Shown here in pieces: positions 59,300 to 64,000 of a DNA stretch of 64,000 nucleotides. The stretch is taken from the NCBI RefSeq assembly GCF_014646515.1, contig NZ_BMNK01000009.1:294975-358974 (forward strand), given 5' to 3'. The translations under genes were made by a program, and so were the position numbers. The notes below the pieces were generated by a model. The model saw only the letters and a program-made list of their open reading frames with translations. It did no database searches and was not told where the DNA came from. Source of the stretch: Nonomuraea glycinis (GTDB lineage: Bacteria; Actinomycetota; Actinomycetes; Streptosporangiales; Streptosporangiaceae). How positions within the stretch are numbered: position 1 is the first letter of the stretch; every line of letters begins with the position of its first letter.

Positions 59300-59648
59300 T
59301 CTGCGGTCGTACTCACATGAGCCCAGCGACGCTGATCAGCCACGTTATCCGGTGAGCCAGGGCGAGGAACGAACCCTGGATCGTCGATCGCCCCCGACCA
59401 TGCATGGCGTCCAGCCATGCAGTGGCGATCGTAGGGCTGCATCTGTGCGGCGGCGCGGCAACCCCGGTCAGAGCGTTCGGTCAGTCCGGCGGGGCCGGCG
59501 TGCGGTGCCCGGCCCGGTGTCCCGCCGCCGTTCGGGACCGGCCCCCAGGCCGCACGCCCGCACGGCGGGCGGGCGGAGGGCCGAGGGTACGGCGGCGCGC
59601 CGCGCCGCCGCTTGATCCCTACAAGAACGATTCGGCAGTGTGATCGGC
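59300..59648. other. GC-rich spacer with a long hairpin
   Basis: No gene was recognised. At 59385-59431 an interrupted hairpin has outer arms CGATCGCC/GGCGATCG and inner arms TGCATGGC/GCCATGCA with loop GTCCA. The rest (59480-59620) is extremely GC-rich. Confidence 0.6.
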
Positions 59649-59980
59649 ATGGCCGAGTTTCTTGAAGTGCATGTCACCGTGCCGGATCGTGACGAGGCTG
59701 AGCGGATCGCCTCGGCGGTGGTCACTCGACGCCTGGCTGCGGCGGTCCAGTTCGTTGCTCCGGTCACGTCGGTCTATTGGTGGCGTGGGGAGATCAACCG
59801 GGCTGATGAGTGGCTGTTGTTCATGAAGACACGGCTGAGCGGTTCGACGAGCTCGCCGCGTGCGTACGGGCGTTGCACTCCTATGAGATGCCGCAGATCA
59901 TCACCGTTCCGCTGGCAGCCGGTCCAGCGGACTACCTGGAGTGGATCAGGCAGGAGACGACCCCAGAGTCCGACGTGTAG
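59649..59980 (+). pseudogene. cutA: cutA-like gene with a frameshift
   Basis: Divalent-ion tolerance protein family. Frame 1 encodes MAEFLEVHVTVPDRDEAERI and on to SVYWWRGEINRADEWLLFMK; after about 59830 the CutA sequence continues in another frame (AERFDELAACVRALHSYEMP, then QIITVPLAAGPADYLEWIRQ) to a stop at 59980. One base appears to be missing in AAGACACGGCT, where AAGACNACGGCT would restore it. Otherwise complete. Confidence 0.85.
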
Positions 59981-60717
59981 AGATCAGGTCGCCGAGGAGT
60001 TCACGTGCTGCGGGATCCTTGTGGGCGGCGAGTGTCTTCTCCACAGTGCCCAGGTGTTGCAGGCCCCACGTCGACTCGGTGCGCTGAGCGGACTCCAGGG
60101 CTCGACGCGCGTAGGTGATGCCAGTGGGGATGTCGCCGATCTGGAACTGACCTTGGGCGACGTCGGCGTAGATGACGGCGATGTGCTTGTGGTCGGCGTC
60201 TTCGCCAACAGAGCTGAGAGCGTGTTGCCCGGCTGCGATCACCTGGCGTTCGTCGCCCGGCCGTACGTGAACGGAGAGTTGAAAGACAGCCATGCGATCG
60301 GCGTCGAGAAAGCGGGTCCAGGCGCGCTCACAATGCGGGCGGGCGCGATCGAACGCCTCTTCTGCTTGAACGTGACCGTTCCACCGCCTGGCGGTCGCCT
60401 AGGGTGGCGAGGCTTTCGGCCTCAAGGCAGAGCAGCCATGCCCGCGTGGCGTCGTCACCGTGAGCAAGTAGGAACTGCTGCGCCTGTCGGACCACCTCAA
60501 GGGCTGGCCGCCCTTCCACCGCGTACGCTCGATAGGCGTGAGTGCACGCTTGGATGATCGGCTGCCCGCTCTCCTTGGCCGCGAGCGCTGAGACACGGTC
60601 GAACAATGCAGACCCGCGACGAAGACGCCAACGAGGGCGAGGCTGGGGCGCTGGTCCCGACAAGGTGATCAAGAGCCAATGGCCCGTTGCTGGCCCGCGA
60701 AGATCTAACAGGTCCAA
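59946..60717 (-). pseudogene. TPR part of an XRE-type regulator gene, truncated and frameshifted
   Basis: Two minus-strand frames join: DRVSALAAKESGQPIIQACT and further to ESLATLGDRQAVER, then after a shift near 60375 EEAFDRARPHCERAWTRFLD and MAVFQLSVHVRPGDERQVI to a stop at 59946. This is the C-terminal TPR region of actinobacterial HTH-TPR regulators; the HTH half is gone. The 3' end overlaps the cutA-like end by 35 bases. Confidence 0.7.
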
Positions 60718-60725
60718 ACAAGATC

Positions 60726-60764
60726 AAAGCCCAGGTGCCGAATCCATCGGTCCACCTGGGCTTT
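60726..60764 (-). terminator. Hairpin after tRNA fragment B
   Basis: 12-bp stem AAAGCCCAGGTG/CACCTGGGCTTT with a 15-base loop, 9 bases beyond the acceptor end of tRNA fragment B on the minus strand. It looks like the original tRNA gene terminator. Confidence 0.75.
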
Positions 60765-60772
60765 CGTGATGA

Positions 60773-60930
60773 GAGCGGGCGACGGGAATCGAACCCGCGC
60801 TATCAGCTTGGGAACTGCACGGACCACCGCACGTGAGGGCTCTGAGCTGGGCGGAAACGCGGTCGCGAGTGACCGTGATTGACCCCTCGTTACCCTGTCT
60901 AATCGCACGCTGATTGCACGACGATCAGCC
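60773..60930 (-). repeat. att-like site B: tRNA-Gly(CCC) 3' half and arm region
   Basis: Minus strand 60814-60773 reads TTCCCAAGCTGATAGCGCGG, GTTCGATTCCCGTC and acceptor GCCCGCTC: the 3' half of tRNA-Gly(CCC) from the anticodon loop on. The matching 5' half is absent (GTGCAG replaces it). Block 60867-60930 is nearly identical to 62991-63054 and includes two direct repeats related to TAATTGCACG. Confidence 0.8.
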
Positions 60931-60944
60931 TGCTACCTGCGGTT

Positions 60945-61292
60945 TCACGCCTCGTACGGATCAGACAGAGCGATGGCGTCCCGGGCAGGAATCCCCCGAC
61001 GGCCCGCTACCTGGAGGCGTTCCCGGACCTGTCGGGGCGTCCGCGGTCGAAAGCCCGGACCCCCGCAACCACACGAGTGGAAGTCCAAGCCGGCGTACAG
61101 GACGGCACCCAACGCCCGCCAAGCCGGACTATCACGCCGACGTGGTGCAGCGAAGTCTCGCCCCGCGTCAATCATGTGCTCCTGGCAGCGATTACAGAGC
61201 TGGGGTCGCTGCTCCGGGCGTCGCTTGGTAGTCACACGGCAAGGCAAACACACGTAGTGGATCTTGTAGGTGTCCGCGCTATACCGGCACAT
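60945..61292 (-). CDS. Small zinc-ribbon protein (cassette 2)
   Basis: 115 residues with paired cysteines in CLPCR, CNRCQEHM and CGCGG, and the segment APRRRDSPAWRALGAVLYAG. I recognise it as a small zinc-ribbon family common in Streptomyces genomes and often mislabelled as deoxyxylulose-5-phosphate synthase; true function unknown. First gene beyond site B. Confidence 0.7.
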   Translation of the reverse strand: MCRYSADTYKIHYVCLPCRVTTKRRPEQRPQLCNRCQEHMIDAGRDFAAPRRRDSPAWRALGAVLYAGLDFHSCGCGGPGFRPRTPRQVRERLQVAGRRGIPARDAIALSDPYEA

Positions 61293-61382
61293 GCCGCCAG
61301 GCTACGCGAGTATCGGCGCACTGCGCGCACGCCGGCCGCCTGCCTGACGCTCCTATGTACAAGGGCGTTGCGCGAAGTTCCA

Positions 61383-61778
61383 TCATGACCTTGGCTTGCC
61401 GGAGGACAAGGCGAGGTAGGCGACGTCGGCCGAGTCCAGGACGTTGATCCACTCAGGATGGTCGAGATAGGCGTTGTCTGGAGCGGTAGGGCCGAGGTCA
61501 TCGAGGACACGCAAGAGGGCGTCCACCACCATCTGGACGAGGTCGGCTTCTCGCTGATCAACGAAAAGGTGGGGAATCAGTGCTCGTGCGCCGTTTTGGT
61601 CGATGAAGGTGTCGTCGATGAGCCAGTGCACGGCAGCAGTGAGATCCGGCAATCCCTTCTCGGATCGCCAGTGTTGGTCCTGATAGTCGCGGTCACCTAA
61701 GGCTCGTAGTGCATGGAGCACGTCTTCGCGTCGCCCTGGCCACCGAACCCGCTGTTCGCCCAGATGCCCTTCCTCCAC
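61383..61778 (-). CDS. SCO4402-like protein
   Basis: 131 residues. The pattern GRREDVLHALRALGD, LPDLTAAVHWLIDDT and YLDHPEWINVLDSADVAYLAL fits the SCO4402 family, which I associate with immunity-like or uncharacterised small proteins. GTG 61778 is a likely start; the frame also opens at TTG 61787. Single gene in the B-C cassette. Confidence 0.6.
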   Translation of the reverse strand: MEEGHLGEQRVRWPGRREDVLHALRALGDRDYQDQHWRSEKGLPDLTAAVHWLIDDTFIDQNGARALIPHLFVDQREADLVQMVVDALLRVLDDLGPTAPDNAYLDHPEWINVLDSADVAYLALSSGKPRS

Positions 61779-61788
61779 GGGAGCCAAG

Positions 61789-62031
61789 CTACTTGCGACT
61801 TGTCCATGTCCCGTCGTTGTGGGCGTGGTGGTCGGCGGCGAGGGCCCGGTAGATCACATCTGACAGGTGCCGTTGCAGGACGCGGAAGCCGCCTTTGGTG
61901 GTGTCTCGGGTGGTTTCCTGGCATCGCTTCAGTAGGGCTCGGGCGCCTGCGTGGCCGCGAGCTTGGGTGATGGCGATGCGATGCCCTGAGATCATCCCGT
62001 CGGCCCCGTACGGACCTGCCCGCGAGAGCAT
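61789..62031 (-). pseudogene. IS110-like transposase C-terminal remnant
   Basis: The minus strand encodes GHRIAITQARGHAGARALLK, then RVLQRHLSDVIYRALAAD, similar to the C-terminal tail of IS110-family transposases. The catalytic DEDD part and element ends were not found. Confidence 0.5.
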
Positions 62032-62081
62032 CTCGGAGCCGGAGAGCCTGCGCCAGGGGCATCCATAGCACCCTGTACAGC

Positions 62082-62496
62082 ATGGTGACGAGCAACCAAG
62101 CCTCAGAGAACCAAATCTGGTTGGAGGTGCGGCCCGCGCTCGGGGATGTGGAGCTGAACGAGTTGTTCAACGCGTCGTGGCCTGATCATCGCCCTGCTTC
62201 GTTCTCGGGGATGCTGGCCCGCAGTCTCTGCTGGGTGGCCGCATACCGTGAGGGCGCGCTGGTGGGCTTCGTCAACGTGGCCACCGATGGTGGTATTCAT
62301 GCTTTCATCCTCGATACCACCGTGCACCCCCCGAGTTCCTCGACAGGGGGTGGATGTGCGATTGGTGCAGCGTGCTGCTCAGGAAGCACGTTCACGTGGT
62401 GCCAGGTGGTTGCACGTCGACTATGAGCCACACCTCGAAGAGTTCTACGCGCGATGCGGGTTCCGACCAACTGCTGCCGGGCTCATGCAACTTTGA
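62082..62496 (+). pseudogene. GNAT acetyltransferase gene with a frameshift in a C6 run
   Basis: Frame 1 encodes LNELFNASWPDHRP, AAYREGALVGFVNVATDGGI and HAFILDTTVHP; after the run of six C at 62327-62332 the GNAT fold continues in another frame: GVDVRLVQRAAQEARSRGAR and LHVDYEPHLEEFYARCGFRP to a stop at 62496. One C fewer would restore a full acetyltransferase of about 138 residues. Confidence 0.8.
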
Positions 62497-62539
62497 TCAT
62501 TAGCGTCGTGGGCAGCGGCGCGCCGCGAGGCCGGCGGGT

Positions 62540-62692
62540 TCATTGCCGCCGGAAGCACTGTCTGCGGCCGTACAGCATCACCCTGGCAAGCCAGACGACA
62601 GTGGGCAGGACGATCAACAGAACGGCCAAGCCGGCCCCGACAGCAAGCTCGGCGTAACTCCACAACTCGATCGCAGGCTCATCGTGATCCAC
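62540..62692 (-). CDS. Possible 50-residue single-pass membrane peptide
   Basis: Minus-strand frame from GTG 62692 to TGA 62540: VDHDEPAIELWSYAELAVG, then AGLAVLLIVLPTVVWLAR and VMLYGRRQCFRRQ. An acidic N-terminus, one strongly hydrophobic helix and a basic tail form a coherent small membrane protein. The ribosome site is weak (GCAGG touches the start). Confidence 0.4.
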   Translation of the reverse strand: MDHDEPAIELWSYAELAVGAGLAVLLIVLPTVVWLARVMLYGRRQCFRRQ

Positions 62693-62835
62693 CCTGCGAG
62701 GTTAGCCGTGCAGGAGAGGCGCGGACGTACGCAAGAACGATCTACGAGGCAACAGCAACCGCGCCCTGAGACGAGAAGCCGAGAGACGAGGGTGGCACGC
62801 GGGGGCTCGGGGGGTCGTCCCCCCCGACCAGCACA

Positions 62836-62879
62836 AGAGCCCCGCGAAGCCGACCCGAAGGGACGGCGAGCAGGGCTCT
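62836..62879 (-). terminator. Hairpin after tRNA fragment C
   Basis: Stem AGAGCCC/GGGCTCT around a structured 30-base loop, just beyond the acceptor end of tRNA fragment C on the minus strand, as at site B but with different sequence. Confidence 0.5.
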
Positions 62880-62885
62880 CCAAGA

Positions 62886-63054
62886 GAGCGGGAGACGGGA
62901 ATCGAACCCGCGCTATCAGCTTGGGAACTGCACCGATCATGACCGCCGGACCACCGGGAGCCTGGTCAGCACCGATTACGCTCCGTCCGGGAGTGACCGT
63001 GGTTGACCCCTCGTTACCCCGTCTAATTGCACGCTAATTGCACGACGATCAGCC
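62886..63054 (-). repeat. att-like site C: tRNA-Gly(CCC) 3' half and arm region
   Basis: Minus strand 62927-62886 reads TTCCCAAGCTGATAGCGCGG, GTTCGATTCCCGTC and TCCCGCTC, the 3' half of a tRNA-Gly(CCC). Block 62991-63054 matches site B and holds two direct TAATTGCACG repeats that look like integrase arm-binding sites. The tRNA 5' half is absent, so it is not a functional gene. The 407 bases 62693-63099 contain no other recognised gene. Confidence 0.8.
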
Positions 63055-63099
63055 CCTGACCTCTTGCTTCGGCCCCCGCACCGTGGTCCGCTCTTCCTC

Positions 63100-63474
63100 G
63101 TGAGCCATGATCGGTACCCCGGATTACTCTCCCTCCCCCTGCGCTTCCCGAACCGCCGCTTCCGGGTGTGGAGCTACGTTCCCTCATTCAGCGGGCTCGT
63201 TCTTCGGACGGAGTTCGAACCCGCCGCACTTCACATCGAATTGCTGTTCCAGGGCGTACGGCGGATCGACCTCCCCATCACGATGGCCGACGGGCTCATG
63301 GTGGACGCTGAACATCCGAGCACCGACCAAGACACTGCGATCTTCCGGCTCAGCAACGACCGGTTCTCCGGCCAGGTGCATTCTGACTACCTGTTCCTCG
63401 CCCAGGAAGAACGATCGCGATACAGCCCCTTCTCACTCTTCCACGGCTACCTGCAAAGCGATTTTGAGCGTTGA
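63100..63474 (+). CDS. Small protein, unknown
   Basis: 124 residues from GTG 63100. Beta-rich, with PNRRFRVWSYVPSFSGLVLR, LHIELLFQGVRRIDLPIT and YSPFSLFHGYLQSDFER. No family recognised; size and position beside an att-like site resemble small immunity-type or cargo proteins. Start uncertain; no ribosome site. Confidence 0.55.
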   Translation: MSHDRYPGLLSLPLRFPNRRFRVWSYVPSFSGLVLRTEFEPAALHIELLFQGVRRIDLPITMADGLMVDAEHPSTDQDTAIFRLSNDRFSGQVHSDYLFLAQEERSRYSPFSLFHGYLQSDFER

Positions 63475-63477
63475 CAA

Positions 63478-63645
63478 CGCGCACCCCGCCCGCCTGATCA
63501 TCCCGTCTGCCGTCGACCCGCCCGAAGGGGAAGCGGGCCAGGGCCACGGATACCAGATGGAGCGCCCCACTGGACGAACGATCTGGTAACCGTGGCCCTG
63601 GTCTGCTCGGCTTGTCCCGGGTCGATGGCGGGCGGGATGATCAGG
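63478..63645. repeat. Dispersed repeat R2 and its inverted copy R2'
   Basis: R2 (63478-63573) matches R1 at 58427-58520. From 63579 to 63645 the reverse complement of the same sequence follows (CCTGATCATCCCG...TCGACCCG...GGGCCACGG.TACCAGAT), giving a long imperfect inverted repeat with arms of about 68 bases and a short centre. Confidence 0.75.
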
Positions 63646-63765
63646 CTTCCACCTCAACCACATGCGGCCCTGTGTACGTGCTTCGGCGATCATCCCGGAG
63701 TCGGAGCGCCCCGCCGGAGGCGTGATTGTTGCGGGTCGTCATTCGGCATACGGGATGCTTGGCCG

Positions 63766-63927
63766 TCAGATGCCAGGCAGTGCGGCCTCGATGAGAAATC
63801 GGTGGTTATGAGCGGTGAATGCGCCCTCTGAGCAGATGCGCTCATGGAGCCGCTGCAGCGGCCGCTCATAGCGTTTGAGATCGAAGTCGAAAATTTGCCA
63901 CGGGACGGCTCGTAGGTGGAAGACCAC
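63766..63927 (-). other. Short unidentified coding fragment
   Basis: Minus-strand frame from GTG 63927 to TGA 63766, 53 residues with protein-like composition: VPWQIFDFDLKRYERPLQRL, HERICSEGAFTAHNHRFLIE. An in-frame stop lies just upstream. It could be a small gene or the end of a decayed one. The rest of 63646-64000 shows nothing recognisable. Confidence 0.35.
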
Positions 63928-64000
63928 AGCACCTATGTGAGGTGCCTAGCAGATTCCGGACAGTCGACTACATAAGCTGACAGAAGTCTGGAAGAGGTAG

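Noticed and set aside
63433..63693. 86-codon minus frame across the R2/R2' inverted repeat
   Set aside because: Both halves encode similar peptides only because the DNA is an inverted repeat; no start signal or family.

Overview
The window is high-GC actinobacterial DNA. The families present (lone LigD polymerase domain, DUF305 lipoprotein, SCO4402-like and DUF5713 proteins, many XRE, IclR, AraC and MarR regulators, secreted glycoside hydrolases with a ricin-type lectin, a Hanks kinase) and the frequent GTG starts and ATGA/GTGA overlaps point to a Streptosporangiales-like soil actinomycete such as Nonomuraea. That placement is inference. No rRNA gene, intact tRNA gene or CRISPR array was found.

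Layout. 1-1137: a TnpB gene cut by the window edge, ending with its right end at the 3' end of dedA. 1961-6652: bioY, an acyl-CoA ligase, a thiolase-like protein with altered active-site motifs, bioM and bioN, a biotin ECF transporter operon with two extra genes. 6677-13930: a MarR/EamA divergon with two palindromic operators, LigD-Pol, a methyltransferase, a membrane protein, a spermidine-synthase-like protein, RF3 and a DUF305 lipoprotein. 13993-19839: a 1022-residue secreted glycoside hydrolase, an AraC regulator and an Lnt-like acyltransferase.

20031-37928 looks like one catabolic locus. Leftward: alcohol dehydrogenase, amidohydrolase and a complete dipeptide-type ABC importer. Rightward: a PaaK-like CoA ligase, a short-chain dehydrogenase, a small CxxC protein, a UGSC-family protein (Cys version of a selenoprotein family), its partner, a second paralogous dehydrogenase, an MHS-type transporter, a second amidohydrolase and an AraC regulator. 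An IclR gene sits in the middle, and related CTTYCGC/GCGRAAG palindromes lie before the IclR gene and in the divergent promoter region. The substrate is unknown; I consider this the best candidate for an undescribed system.

37994-57869 is mixed accessory DNA: aldo/keto reductase, GH16-lectin, a kinase fused to a PnrA-type sensor, siderophore-interacting protein, SGNH lipase (plus a relic of a second copy), beta-lactamase-like hydrolase, 2H phosphoesterase and a GIY-YIG/DUF4041 protein. Several gene remnants (SDR, TetR, FAD monooxygenase) mark past rearrangements.

57959-63054 contains three direct copies of the 3' half of a tRNA-Gly(CCC) gene, each followed on the element side by a conserved block that resembles an integrase-arm region. 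They divide the right end into att-flanked cassettes of about 2.8 and 2.1 kb. Cargo is small genes, frameshifted cutA, TPR and GNAT genes, an IS110-like remnant and a dispersed repeat of about 95 bp.
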